Part shown: piece by piece, positions 14,264-22,573 of the stretch
How the letters are laid out: the number at the start of each line of letters is the position of its first letter
How positions within the stretch are numbered: position 1 is the first letter of the stretch
Assembly (NCBI RefSeq): GCF_003194385.1
Contig: NZ_LAPT01000012.1
Span: 1-34,686, forward strand
Direction of reading: 5' to 3'
DNA from: Pokkaliibacter plantistimulans
GTDB taxonomy: Bacteria > Pseudomonadota > Gammaproteobacteria > Pseudomonadales > Balneatricaceae
Length of the DNA stretch: 34,686 nucleotides
Notes under the pieces: model-generated
What the model was told of the DNA's origin: nothing
Databases searched by the model: none
Seen by the model: the letters and a program-made list of their open reading frames with translations, nothing else
Made by a program: the position numbers and the translations under genes

Positions 14264-16377
14264 TGTTACGCGGTTTGTTGAAGCGCTCAGGATCTTTGAT
14301 CGGCCTGAGTCACAAAGGGGCCACTGCCCCAGTCATTTCAAAGACCCCCTCCCGTCCCGCATCCACAGCACCCACTGAGATTGATCCCAGCGACTATCTG
14401 ACAGACAGTGGCCTGATACGTCCCCTGTCGGCAAAGCAGCTTCTGGCTACCCCTGTCAGACAACAACTGCTGCAGCTGATCTGGCAAATGACCAGTCTGC
14501 CCCAATCGCATTTCCACAAGCTCTATCTGGAGCCTATTGAGCGCTACGCTGAACTGGTCCAGTTACTTCCTGCATCGGAAAACCATCATCACGCTCATCT
14601 CGGTGGCATGCTGGATCACGGCCTGGAGATCATTGCCTACGCCCTCAAGCTACGTCGATTCTACCTATTGCCCCAAGGCGCATCTCCTGAAGAACAAAGC
14701 GCACAAGCCGAGGCCTGGACCGCCGGCGCGGCTTACGGAGCACTCTGCCATGACATCGGCAAGATCGCCGTCGACATGGAGGTAACACTGACATCTGGTA
14801 AGGCCTGGCATCCGTGGCATGGAGCGATCCGGGAGCCCTACCGTGTTCGCTATATCAAAGGACGTGACTACCACTTGCATGCGCCTGCAGGCGCCCTGCT
14901 CGTCTCGCAGATCCTGACGCCCTACGTACTGGACTGGCTCAGTCATTTCCCGGCATTGTTCGGCGCCCTGCTGTCGGTCCTAGCTGGCCACAATGATCGT
15001 GCCGGCATTCTGGGCGAGATCGTTATCAAAGCGGACCAAGCCAGCGTGGCCGCGAACCTGGGCGGCAATCCTGGTAAAGCGATCACCGCTCCCAAGAGCT
15101 CCCTGCAGTCCAAACTGCTTGGCGGTCTACGTTTCCTACTGCAGCAAGGCGGCATCCGCTTCAATCAGCCTGGTGCAGCTGCCTATCTGACCGACGACAC
15201 CCTCTGGCTGGTCAGCAAAGCCGTCGTGGATCAACTCAAAGCCCATCTGCTCCAGCAAGGCATTGAAGGCATTCCATCCTCAAACAGTCGCCTGTTCGAT
15301 GAAATGCAGGCCCATGGACTGGTTCAGCCTACGTCAGATGGCCGCAGCATCTGGAAATGCCAAATCACCGTTGAGGGCAAAGACCTTTGGAGCCAAAGCC
15401 TGACACTGCTCAAAGTCGCCCCTTCACTGATCTGGGAGAACAGCAGTGATCGCCCAGCGGTACTCAAAGGTACTGTCGTACCGGAACATACAGAAGCGGG
15501 TACAGAGGCCCCAGAGAACATCACTGCTCCAGCTGCGTCCTACCAGGTAACAACTGCTCCAGATGCCACTACAGCACAGCCTGCTGCGACAGCCTTCACA
15601 CTCGATGACCTGCTCCAGTCCACTACATCATCAGCGCTGCCCGGAGAGATAACACCAACAACTACAGCAACGACCCAACAGGTAGAGACTGCGGCAGTTA
15701 CGACGAAACAGGAAATGACTGGGGCAGTGCCCTCAGCTCCCCAGCCCCCTTCTGCAGATGCCACCGATGTCATGCTGTCATTGTTCGACCAACTCATGCC
15801 GGCAACGGCTCAGTCAGCGACACCCGCTCCTGCCCCTTCGGTCCCCCAGACCCCAAAGGCTCCCGCAACCCCTCTGGAACCTGTCGTGGCCACGCCCGAG
15901 GTACCACGTGCAGACAATCCAAAAACTTTTACAGACAGCAGGAACTTGACGCCAGAAACCAACACTAACGCGCCAGAGAAAATTAAAGATACAATATCCA
16001 CACACTTCGTTACATGGATTAAGCAAGGAGTCGCGGATCGCTCCATGATTACCAATGACTCCAGGGCGCTGGTTCATGGGGTCGATAACACGGTACTGCT
16101 GGTGACCCCGACCATCTTCACCAAATACCTGGCAGAGCACCCGAACGTAGACATGGAGTGGAGAGAGTTGCAGGTGAGCTTTCAGCAACTGGGAATCCAC
16201 CGTAAGACCAGTGGCAATGGGGAAAATATCTGGACCTGCTACGTCAACGGACCGAGAAAGACAGGGAAGTCATTGAAGGGCTACCTATTGCTCAATCCGG
16301 CAGATGTGGCGCCGAACATCAGAAACAACCCGTTTCTCACCCTGGCCCCTGAGCGGGTGGCTGAGGAAGAGGCCTGA
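14263..16377 (+). CDS. MobH-family relaxase (TraI_2 type)
   Basis: A 704-aa relaxase. The N-terminal TraI_2 domain holds the histidine cluster typical of MobH (H108-H110, H112, GG 114-115, H119) and the HD-type metal site HDIGK at 163-167. These residues bind the metal and cleave the transferred strand at oriT. A variable Pro/Thr/Ala-rich linker (~400-575) joins it to a C-terminal DNA-binding TraI_2_C (DUF1528-type) domain (~590-690) with the DNSRAL and GNGENIWTCY elements. Start 14263 has GGAGG at 14246-14250; ATG 14221 lacks a ribosome site. The integrase gene follows, as in related ICEs. Confidence 0.93.
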   Translation: MLRGLLKRSGSLIGLSHKGATAPVISKTPSRPASTAPTEIDPSDYLTDSGLIRPLSAKQLLATPVRQQLLQLIWQMTSLPQSHFHKLYLEPIERYAELVQLLPASENHHHAHLGGMLDHGLEIIAYALKLRRFYLLPQGASPEEQSAQAEAWTAGAAYGALCHDIGKIAVDMEVTLTSGKAWHPWHGAIREPYRVRYIKGRDYHLHAPAGALLVSQILTPYVLDWLSHFPALFGALLSVLAGHNDRAGILGEIVIKADQASVAANLGGNPGKAITAPKSSLQSKLLGGLRFLLQQGGIRFNQPGAAAYLTDDTLWLVSKAVVDQLKAHLLQQGIEGIPSSNSRLFDEMQAHGLVQPTSDGRSIWKCQITVEGKDLWSQSLTLLKVAPSLIWENSSDRPAVLKGTVVPEHTEAGTEAPENITAPAASYQVTTAPDATTAQPAATAFTLDDLLQSTTSSALPGEITPTTTATTQQVETAAVTTKQEMTGAVPSAPQPPSADATDVMLSLFDQLMPATAQSATPAPAPSVPQTPKAPATPLEPVVATPEVPRADNPKTFTDSRNLTPETNTNAPEKIKDTISTHFVTWIKQGVADRSMITNDSRALVHGVDNTVLLVTPTIFTKYLAEHPNVDMEWRELQVSFQQLGIHRKTSGNGENIWTCYVNGPRKTGKSLKGYLLLNPADVAPNIRNNPFLTLAPERVAEEEA

Positions 16378-16383
16378 GCAGTA

Positions 16384-16399
16384 CCAGGTAGACGCCTGG
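16384..16399 (+). other. Small inverted repeat between relaxase and integrase
   Basis: CCAGG-tagacg-CCTGG lies a few bases after the relaxase stop. It is too weak to be a terminator by itself and may simply mark the operon gap. Confidence 0.3.
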
Positions 16400-16442
16400 A
16401 TGAAGAAAGTGAAAGACGTTGTACAAAGGGAAGCAGTACATC

Positions 16443-17402
16443 ATGGAACAGCACACACAGGAATCAACCAAGTCCATTACCTGGGAAGAGTTGTTGGAGG
16501 AATATCGACTTCAAAAACGGGTCAAGCCGGTCACACTCAGAAACTACGGTATTGCCATCCGATGTTTTCAGAAGTTCCAGCCAGATGTTCTGCCAGAACA
16601 AGTCACACATAAACAGTTGCTGTATTGGCGTGAGGCCGCATTAGACAGTGAGCCTGGCCTGAAGCCTATAAGCTGGAACACCTATATCGACACGCTGCGC
16701 CATCTATTCCGTTTTGGCTTGGAGTCAGCGCTTCTGCAGTGTGATCAGAATCCCTTCTACAAACTCAAAGTACGCGAGACTGATGTTGAGTTTATCGTAT
16801 TGGGTACAGAGGATATGGATGCCTATCGGCAACACCTTGACCGTTTAGCAGAGAAAGAGAAGGTGGCCAAGCAGGTCTCCTTTCGGCCCGTGTGGTTTCA
16901 TCGTTGCTTGCTTGAAACGCTTTACAATACGGGCATGCGGTTACATCAGCTGCTACATCTGCACCAGACAGACATCAACCTGCAGAAGAATACGATTCAT
17001 CTTCGGGCAGCCATCAGTAAGAATGGAAAGTCGTATTCCATACCGATTGCAGAGCCACTTCGCCCCTACCTTGAGCAATTGCTAGAAAATGCCAAGCGTG
17101 AAGGCATTCGCGGGAATGAGCAGCTTTTCAATCTGAATCGTTTTAGGAAACGGTATCAGCAGGAGGATACGCCGATGAAGAAGAGTCAGGTGCACTACTT
17201 CTTTGGCCAGCTATCAAGGCAGGTGAATTGTAAGGTGACGTCTCATGCTTTCAGACATACGATTGCAACCACGTTGATGCGGCATCCTGATCGTAATTTG
17301 ATGATTGCCCAGGCTTTGTTGGGGCACAGAAGCCTGCGCTCAACACTGCGTTATGTCACGGTAGACATGGATCAGATCCGGGAAGCGTTAAACAATCGAT
17401 AA
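16443..17402 (+). CDS. int: Tyrosine recombinase (element integrase)
   Basis: A 319-aa recombinase. An N-terminal SAM-like core-binding domain (~12-105, ITWEELLEEYRLQKRVK) is followed by the catalytic domain with every active-site residue visible: Arg166 (TGMRLHQLL), Lys193 or Lys196 in the beta hairpin, His268 and Arg271 (SHAFRHT), His295 (LLGHRS) and Tyr304 (TLRYVTVD). It is XerC/D-like in size and probably excises and inserts the element. The 65-base gap after the relaxase has no terminator, so the genes may be co-transcribed. The ribosome site is weak, and an upstream TTG at 16419 is possible. Confidence 0.9.
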   Translation: MEQHTQESTKSITWEELLEEYRLQKRVKPVTLRNYGIAIRCFQKFQPDVLPEQVTHKQLLYWREAALDSEPGLKPISWNTYIDTLRHLFRFGLESALLQCDQNPFYKLKVRETDVEFIVLGTEDMDAYRQHLDRLAEKEKVAKQVSFRPVWFHRCLLETLYNTGMRLHQLLHLHQTDINLQKNTIHLRAAISKNGKSYSIPIAEPLRPYLEQLLENAKREGIRGNEQLFNLNRFRKRYQQEDTPMKKSQVHYFFGQLSRQVNCKVTSHAFRHTIATTLMRHPDRNLMIAQALLGHRSLRSTLRYVTVDMDQIREALNNR

Positions 17403-17409
17403 TCAAGTA

Positions 17410-17437
17410 TTGACAAAGAAACAAAAAGGTATATTGT
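17410..17437 (+). promoter_or_regulatory. Candidate promoter downstream of int
   Basis: A perfect TTGACA -35 is followed after 16 bases by TATTGT (or after 14 by TATATT). It points toward the repeat region and parA, and could drive parA from the circular junction. Confidence 0.45.
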
Positions 17438-17462
17438 GTGTGGTGTGGTAGGAGAGAGAGTT

Positions 17463-17490
17463 GCTGACTGACGCGGCAAACGCAGTCAGC
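17463..17490. promoter_or_regulatory. Candidate tyrosine-recombinase core site
   Basis: GCTGACTGACG and CGCAGTCAGC are near-perfect inverted arms around a 7-base centre (CGGCAAA). Arms of ~11 bp flanking 6-8 bp is the usual geometry of a strand-exchange site, and it lies 61 bases after the integrase stop. It could instead be a hairpin in RNA, although no T run follows. Confidence 0.4.
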
Positions 17491-17538
17491 ATGGTTAAAG
17501 CGGTAAGGGTATAAACCGATAGCAAATCAGTTTAAGGG

Positions 17539-17641
17539 GCGAATCGTGAGGGTTAGCTCAACGATTCTGGGCGAATCGGTCTGAGGGTTAACTCAGCGAT
17601 TCTGGGTGAATCGGTCTGAGGGTTAGCTCAACGATTCTTGG
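17539..17641. repeat. Three palindromic ~35-bp tandem repeats
   Basis: Units at 17539-17570, 17571-17605 and 17606-17641. Each has GAATCG and CGATTC as outer arms, TGAG and CTCA as inner arms, and a GGTTAR loop. The repeats are 116 bases or more ahead of parA. They suit a centromere (parS) for the element's ParB, an operator for parA, or replication iterons. Confidence 0.7.
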
Positions 17642-17757
17642 CAAAACAGAAAATATTTTGTTGCTCGACACTCATAATGTCAAGTTTCTGAGCCGCCAGA
17701 ATCTCTCCCTCATACCTCCGAAATCATACGAATACAAGGACATTTTCTGGAGGCTCT

Positions 17758-18591
17758 ATGAAGAAGATTATCGCAGTAACCAACTCCAAAGGCGGAGTTG
17801 GAAAGAGCACAACAGTGGTAAATCTGGCGGCGCTGCTCGCCGACGCTGGCTTAAGGACACTGATTGTGGATCTGGACATCCAGCCCACAGCGAGCAGTTA
17901 TTTCCACCTGTCGTATGAAGCTCCTTTTGGCATCAGCGAACTGCTGAGCCAGAACCTGTCTCCGTCCGATCAAGTCGTTTCCAGGACCAGTATCGACGGA
18001 CTGGACCTCGTAAAGTCCAACGATCCATCAGGCTCGCTCAGTACGTCACTTTTGCATGCCCCAGACGGGAGAATCCGTCTGAGACGTCTGCTGGCCCGGT
18101 TCAACTACGACATCATTCTATTGGATACCCAAGGTGCACGAAGCGTTGTACTGGATATGGCTTTGCTAGCTGCAGACATGGTGGTATCTCCCGTTACACC
18201 AGCAACGCTCAGCGCCCGGGAATTTATCCGGGGTATGGGCACGCTCTATAACGACCTGTCTCCCATGGCCGAAGCTATGGGGATCACCATTCCAACAATG
18301 CGGGTTCTTCTGAACCAGATAGACAACACGAATAACAGTTCAATGGTTATTGAACTCGTAAAGGATATGGCGGCAGAAGAAGACTGGTTCACGGTACTAC
18401 AGACAGAAGTCCCCGATCTTGTGGCCTACAAAAACGCGAGTGCGCTAGGCGTGGCAGCTCACCGCTATGAGCCCAAACGCCCTGCGGGGCGCCAGGCAGC
18501 GTCATGTATGGAGACGATGGTAGATCTTGCTCTAGAACTGTTACCAGAGCATGAGGAAACGATTACAGCCTACTGCAAGACCCTGAAGTAA
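17758..18591 (+). CDS. parA: ParA/Soj-family partition ATPase
   Basis: A 277-aa protein. The deviant Walker A motif KGGVGKST is at residues 11-18 with the signature Lys11. LIVDLDIQPT (~35-44) and LLDTQGAR (~121-128) are the A' and B motifs. It lacks the long N-terminal HTH of type Ia plasmid ParA, so it is of the short Soj type. It would drive segregation or maintenance of the circular form on the nucleoid with ParB at the junction repeats. In the pKLC102-like class soj marks one end of the element and supports its maintenance. GGAGG precedes the ATG; the ParB gene follows after three unknown genes. Confidence 0.92.
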   Translation: MKKIIAVTNSKGGVGKSTTVVNLAALLADAGLRTLIVDLDIQPTASSYFHLSYEAPFGISELLSQNLSPSDQVVSRTSIDGLDLVKSNDPSGSLSTSLLHAPDGRIRLRRLLARFNYDIILLDTQGARSVVLDMALLAADMVVSPVTPATLSAREFIRGMGTLYNDLSPMAEAMGITIPTMRVLLNQIDNTNNSSMVIELVKDMAAEEDWFTVLQTEVPDLVAYKNASALGVAAHRYEPKRPAGRQAASCMETMVDLALELLPEHEETITAYCKTLK

Positions 18592-18601
18592 GGACGCCAT
18601 C

Positions 18602-18946
18602 ATGAAATACATCATGTTAGGCGTCCCGATGGGACAGGGGCTACGCCATTTCCCCATCATTTTCCCGGATGTGTTCAGCCATGACCAAATGGCTGAAGCT
18701 GCCCAATTATTGCCAGGGCTGGCCAACAGCGAGGTTGTCTCTGCAGGATTATGCAATATCGATGTGACCTGCTACGGCGACAGCCCGTCCTTGCAGCGGG
18801 CCAGCCGCTCTGTCGATACCCGCATCATCAACACCTATTCCCTGCTTCACGGGTTTGCCGATCTGGCTGACCTGCCCCCCAGCCTGCAATCCCTGTGCGA
18901 GCCGCACGGTCACCTTGTCCCTCACCAGGAGCCACATCATGACTAG
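18602..18946 (+). CDS. Hypothetical protein, 114 aa, par operon
   Basis: Unrecognised soluble protein. It starts MKYIMLGVPMGQGLRHFPII, which resembles a beta-strand/loop/strand opening, followed by helical segments and a His/Pro-rich end. It lies 10 bases after parA with AAGGA before the ATG, and its last codons overlap the next gene (ATGACTAG). The tight coupling puts it in the maintenance operon. There is no known domain. Confidence 0.75.
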   Translation: MKYIMLGVPMGQGLRHFPIIFPDVFSHDQMAEAAQLLPGLANSEVVSAGLCNIDVTCYGDSPSLQRASRSVDTRIINTYSLLHGFADLADLPPSLQSLCEPHGHLVPHQEPHHD

Positions 18947-19400
18947 GCCGTTCTCTTCACACTTCTTCCACTTCCCGTTGTCTTTGGAGCATGAAGAGGT
19001 GCTGGATCAGGACTACCCCGCCGCGGTGGAGCAGTTGCTGGCCAGCACAGAGGGGCAGCACGGCGAGGCCACCACACGCTGCCTGCTGGCGTTCTACATG
19101 GGTGATCTGCCCTGCCTGAGGCAACTGAGCGCTCACGACCAGTCCGCGTTCTTTAACGTGCTCTATGGCTACGTGGCCACAGGCCGCCTGCCTCATCAGG
19201 TCGTCCCCACCGGGGATGACCGCTTTCAGGCGTTGTGGGCACGTCATGTCCAGACGCCCCGAGCCACCGCATGCTCCAACATCGATGCCCTGCCCCACAC
19301 CGTCTGTGACGGGCACCCTGACACCCCACTGTCCCACGACATCGCCCTGGCCTTCCGTGCACGCCAGCATCATGCCGTGGCTCCGTTTCACTCGCACTAG
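18939..19400 (+). CDS. Hypothetical protein, 153 aa, par operon
   Basis: Unrecognised His-rich soluble protein. Helical pairs at about residues 18-50 and 55-85 (AAVEQLLASTEGQH, CLLAFYMGDLPCLRQLSAHD) look like a small helical-repeat domain. The C-terminal part is Pro/Thr/His-rich. ATG 18939 has AGGAG upstream and overlaps the previous stop by 8 bases. Function unknown. Confidence 0.72.
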   Translation: MTRPFSSHFFHFPLSLEHEEVLDQDYPAAVEQLLASTEGQHGEATTRCLLAFYMGDLPCLRQLSAHDQSAFFNVLYGYVATGRLPHQVVPTGDDRFQALWARHVQTPRATACSNIDALPHTVCDGHPDTPLSHDIALAFRARQHHAVAPFHSH

Positions 19401-19412
19401 AAGGCGTTTGGC

Positions 19413-20018
19413 ATGACTCACCACGACCCTGATTTCACTTCGTCCACACAGAGCACCGCCTGGCTTGCCCAGGCGTTATTGGCACACGGGCACAGCCCCT
19501 CAGCGCAGGAGCGTGATCGAGCCCTGGAATACTGGTGCCAGAGTGTGGAATACCTGATCCATCAGCACGATAACGCCCTGGCAGCGCAGGTACTGCGCCA
19601 GTTCGGGAGCATTCTCTCCTGGATGGACATCACCGCTGATCAGATCGGGGAAGCGGCGGTCGTGCCCGAACATGCCTTTGCTGAGGCCCCGCTGGCACAG
19701 GGTGATGCCATCAGCCTGTTACTGCGACTACTGGATGACGCCGGTGATGATCAGGCCCTGGTCGCGGCCTGGGCACAACACTATCAGCAGGCCCCTGCCT
19801 CCCTGACCGCCCCATGGCCAGCGCATTTGCAGCGCCAGTACGGGCTGTCACGGATGTTTCATGACTTCTGTCAGGTGCTGACACTCGTGGCGGCCCCGTC
19901 TGCCTGGCCACACTCGCTCAGCGCATACGTGCAGGACGCCGCACCGCTGCCCCATCAGCCTCACACCCTGACCCATTACCTGAGCCATCGAACCGCACAG
20001 GAGCCTGCTTATGAGTAA
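19413..20018 (+). CDS. Hypothetical protein, 201 aa, upstream of parB
   Basis: Unrecognised, mainly helical, His/Ala/Leu-rich protein without membrane segment or signal. Segments such as STAWLAQALLAHGHS, AQVLRQFGSILSWMD and ISLLLRLLDDAGDDQALVAA suggest a helical-repeat fold like the preceding gene, possibly a paralogue in style. Its end overlaps the parB start by 8 bases (ATGAGTAA), so the two are translated together. A role with ParB is inferred from that coupling alone. Confidence 0.72.
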   Translation: MTHHDPDFTSSTQSTAWLAQALLAHGHSPSAQERDRALEYWCQSVEYLIHQHDNALAAQVLRQFGSILSWMDITADQIGEAAVVPEHAFAEAPLAQGDAISLLLRLLDDAGDDQALVAAWAQHYQQAPASLTAPWPAHLQRQYGLSRMFHDFCQVLTLVAAPSAWPHSLSAYVQDAAPLPHQPHTLTHYLSHRTAQEPAYE

Positions 20019-21783
20019 AAAAGTCACCGCCGAGGCCATGCGGGCCAACCTGCTGCGCCCCGTTCCCAGTGCCAGTCATTCGGGGGCTATCGCGTTTTCT
20101 GATCCTATCGGGGATCAGCCCATGATCCTGACGCTGGATCAGTTACGCCCGTTCGACAACAACCCGAGGCTGTCGAAAAACCCGCTGTATGAGGACATCA
20201 AGGCCTCGATTCTGAAGCGCGGTCTGGATAATCCCCCCCCTGTCACCCGTAGGCCGGGGGAAACCTATTACATCATCCGCAATGGCGGCAATACCCGCCT
20301 CGCCATCCTCAACGAACTGTGGACAGAGACCAAAGAAGAGCGCTTTTTCAGGATTCCCGTCCTGTTCAAACCCTGGAAACTGCTGGATGCCAACGGTCGC
20401 GAGAACGTGGCCATTGGCGAACTGGACACTCTGGTCGGCCATCTGGCAGAAAACGCGCTGCGCTCGGACCTGACCTTTATCGAAAAAGCCCTCGGTGTTG
20501 CCAAGGCCAGAGCCCTGTACGAACAGCAGGAAGGCGCAGCGATCTCGCAGCGAGAGCTGGCCAGGCGTTTGGAAGCCGATGGTTTTCCAATTGATCGTTC
20601 AAATATTTCCCGCATGGAAGCGGCGATCCAGTACCTCTACCCCTGTATCCCGAATTTATTAACGCTGGGCATGGGCCGCCCACAGATTGAACAGCTGCTG
20701 AAAATGCGCTCCGGCGCCTGGGAATACTGGAGAACGTTTATACCCCAGCCAGAAGAGCGGGAAGGCCTGTTCCAGCTAGGCTGGAATGAAACGCTTCAGC
20801 GTCATGACAATGACGAGGAGGCCGCGCTGATCGCGTTAGCGAACAGTCCTGAGATCATTCGGTTTTTCACTGAGGACCTCGCCGGCTGGCTGTCGCGGGT
20901 CACCCGTGAGCTGAACCCGGATAACCCGGAGATGCAGAAACCCGGGACGCGCCACAACAACAACGCGCTCCTGTTTCTGCAGGACCGGACCACCAAAGAA
21001 AAGTGGCTGGAGATCGATGCCGAACTGGCGTCCGAGTCGGCGGCGGCGGCCATTCGGGACGCGGAGCGCGAAGAGCGGCGGCTTAAAATGGAGGAAGGCC
21101 GGGAACGTGCTAATGAGCGCAGAGCAGCAGAAGCCGCTGCGGCTCAGGCGGGTCACACCGTGCCGGACGACAACCGCCTCAATGACGACTACACGGAGGA
21201 GCAGCTGGATCTGATCGACGATCAGGCCCCACTGCCCCTGTCCCCCTCCGTCCAGACAGTAACCCATCCGGGTGCCAGTCACACCCCGCCGGTAAATACC
21301 GTCGTTGCCACCGCGCCCGTGTCTCCTGCTGCCCCTAACCCATTGGGTCCTACTCCCACGTCGGCCTCGGTGTTCCCGGCCAGTAGTCCAGCCCCTGCGA
21401 CAACAGTGGCTGATCCTGGCCTCGGCTTTGACGATCTGTGGCTCGTTGATGCCAACACAGCGGTCGCTGAGCTGCAGTATCAGGCAGCTGACGTTGCGAT
21501 GGTCATGGCCATGATGGCCGGCGCACCGGAGCTTGTAGATATGGACGGGGAGGCGCTGCTGGGCTTTGTCATCCAGCCCGAAGCGCTGGATGACCTGGCC
21601 CCCCCCGCGGCACGGCAGCTGGCTCAGTGGCTGAGTCTGCTGACCCGCACTGACGCTGCCCGCGTCGACTTTGAATTTCCCGCGCATGCACTGCTGCTGG
21701 GCGATCTGCCCGATGCAGACGTGTTGCGCATGTTCCGTTTGATCCGGCTCGGACGCGAGATCCGCCGTCGGACGCAAAGCTAA
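20011..21783 (+). CDS. parB: ICE-type ParB-family protein
   Basis: A 590-aa protein, much longer than chromosomal ParB. The ParB N-terminal domain (~37-140) contains LRPFDNNPR and the nucleotide-binding-loop counterpart NGGNTRLAI (91-99), in place of the canonical GERR box. A helix-turn-helix lies at ~178-205 (ISQRELARRLEADGFPIDRS). After that come a charged helix (~345-385), a Pro/Ala/Thr-rich linker (~405-470) and a distinct C-terminal domain. This is the long form found in PFGI-1-like ICEs. It probably binds the palindromic repeats before parA. AGGAG precedes the ATG. Confidence 0.88.
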   Translation: MSKKVTAEAMRANLLRPVPSASHSGAIAFSDPIGDQPMILTLDQLRPFDNNPRLSKNPLYEDIKASILKRGLDNPPPVTRRPGETYYIIRNGGNTRLAILNELWTETKEERFFRIPVLFKPWKLLDANGRENVAIGELDTLVGHLAENALRSDLTFIEKALGVAKARALYEQQEGAAISQRELARRLEADGFPIDRSNISRMEAAIQYLYPCIPNLLTLGMGRPQIEQLLKMRSGAWEYWRTFIPQPEEREGLFQLGWNETLQRHDNDEEAALIALANSPEIIRFFTEDLAGWLSRVTRELNPDNPEMQKPGTRHNNNALLFLQDRTTKEKWLEIDAELASESAAAAIRDAEREERRLKMEEGRERANERRAAEAAAAQAGHTVPDDNRLNDDYTEEQLDLIDDQAPLPLSPSVQTVTHPGASHTPPVNTVVATAPVSPAAPNPLGPTPTSASVFPASSPAPATTVADPGLGFDDLWLVDANTAVAELQYQAADVAMVMAMMAGAPELVDMDGEALLGFVIQPEALDDLAPPAARQLAQWLSLLTRTDAARVDFEFPAHALLLGDLPDADVLRMFRLIRLGREIRRRTQS

Positions 21784-21808
21784 CCCGTACCATAAAGGAT
21801 GTAAGGAA

Positions 21809-22510
21809 ATGTCCCTTTCCCCACGCTTAGTTCATGTATTAAACCAGGCGCTCATCACTGAGATCATGAGCACCATTGAACGGGGCGATCTGGCCCGCCT
21901 GCAGGACCTGGGCATCGAGGCCGACGATGCCGCCATGCTGCAGCTGTTGTCTTCAACCGCCTTCGCCCGACTGTGCAACTGCACCGTGCCCATGGCCGAG
22001 GTATCGGTCAACCGCACCGTACTGAGAAACGTTGTGCGTCAGTTGCTGAATGACAGCAACCGGGATGAGCGCATGGTGAGAGCCATGAACCTGGGCGCCT
22101 CATACTCACTGCTGGAGGAGTTCTTTGGGCTGAACTCCACCGAGGCGGCGTCGGTTCGCCGACTGCAGGGAATCCAAATTTCGTCAGGACGGCAGCAAAT
22201 GCCGTCAGAGGAGCAGGAAAAAGCCCTGTGGGAGCGGTGGCATGAAGTCGTGCAGCCAGAAGCCGCGGAAAGCACGGATGCCTTCCTGGAGGCTATGTGC
22301 CGGCTGACGGAAGAGGCCCGCGCTGGCCTCTTTGGGCCTGAGCAGGCGCTGCTCTCACTGGCCAGCTGCTGGCATCTCGTCAGTGGCTGGATCGAGGATG
22401 AACGTCTGTTCGGCAAAGGCGTGAAAGCCTTCCGTGCCCGTCATCTGCGTGAACAAAGCAATACTGACGGGCTTATCCGGCACGTCAGACTGCTGAAAAA
22501 GCCAGCCTAA
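21809..22510 (+). CDS. DUF2857-domain protein
   Basis: A 233-aa helical, soluble protein. The N-terminal ~110 residues match the DUF2857 pattern of ICE maintenance genes: LVHVLNQALITEIMS, the LGIEADDAAMLQLLSSTAFARL stretch, and SYSLLEEFFGLNSTEAASVRR. The last of these resembles a helix-turn-helix, so DNA binding is likely. The position directly after parB is the family's standard place. Molecular role unknown; a function in replication or regulation is inferred. A TAAGGAA ribosome site precedes ATG 21809. Confidence 0.85.
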   Translation: MSLSPRLVHVLNQALITEIMSTIERGDLARLQDLGIEADDAAMLQLLSSTAFARLCNCTVPMAEVSVNRTVLRNVVRQLLNDSNRDERMVRAMNLGASYSLLEEFFGLNSTEAASVRRLQGIQISSGRQQMPSEEQEKALWERWHEVVQPEAAESTDAFLEAMCRLTEEARAGLFGPEQALLSLASCWHLVSGWIEDERLFGKGVKAFRARHLREQSNTDGLIRHVRLLKKPA

Positions 22511-22573
22511 GCGCCGCCTGTGACTGTGACGATTGTCATCAAAGCGCGCCCGCATAAAAGCTGGGGGATGATC

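Larger units (their letters stand above)
17403..17757. other. int-parA junction: candidate attP, parS or oriV region
   Basis: Gene-free 355 bases. In order: a promoter-like TTGACA (17410-17415) with TATTGT 16 bases on; an 11/10-bp inverted repeat with a 7-bp centre (17463-17490); three ~35-bp palindromic repeats (17539-17641); an AT-rich CAAAA...TTTTG stretch (~17642-17663); and the GGAGG ribosome site of parA. In the pKLC102/PAPI-1 class this is the attP side of the circle and can hold replication repeats. Confidence 0.6.

Noticed and set aside
17551-17570. tRNA fragment at the candidate attP (TAGCTCAA resembles a D-arm)
   Set aside because: No acceptor stem, anticodon arm or T-arm can be built around it, and the word recurs in each repeat.
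17539-17641. Short CRISPR array
   Set aside because: Only three units, directly adjoining with no unique spacers, and no cas genes; the palindromic design suits protein binding.
17658-17918. 86-codon plus-strand frame overlapping parA
   Set aside because: No ribosome site, and it is an out-of-frame shadow of the well-supported parA gene.
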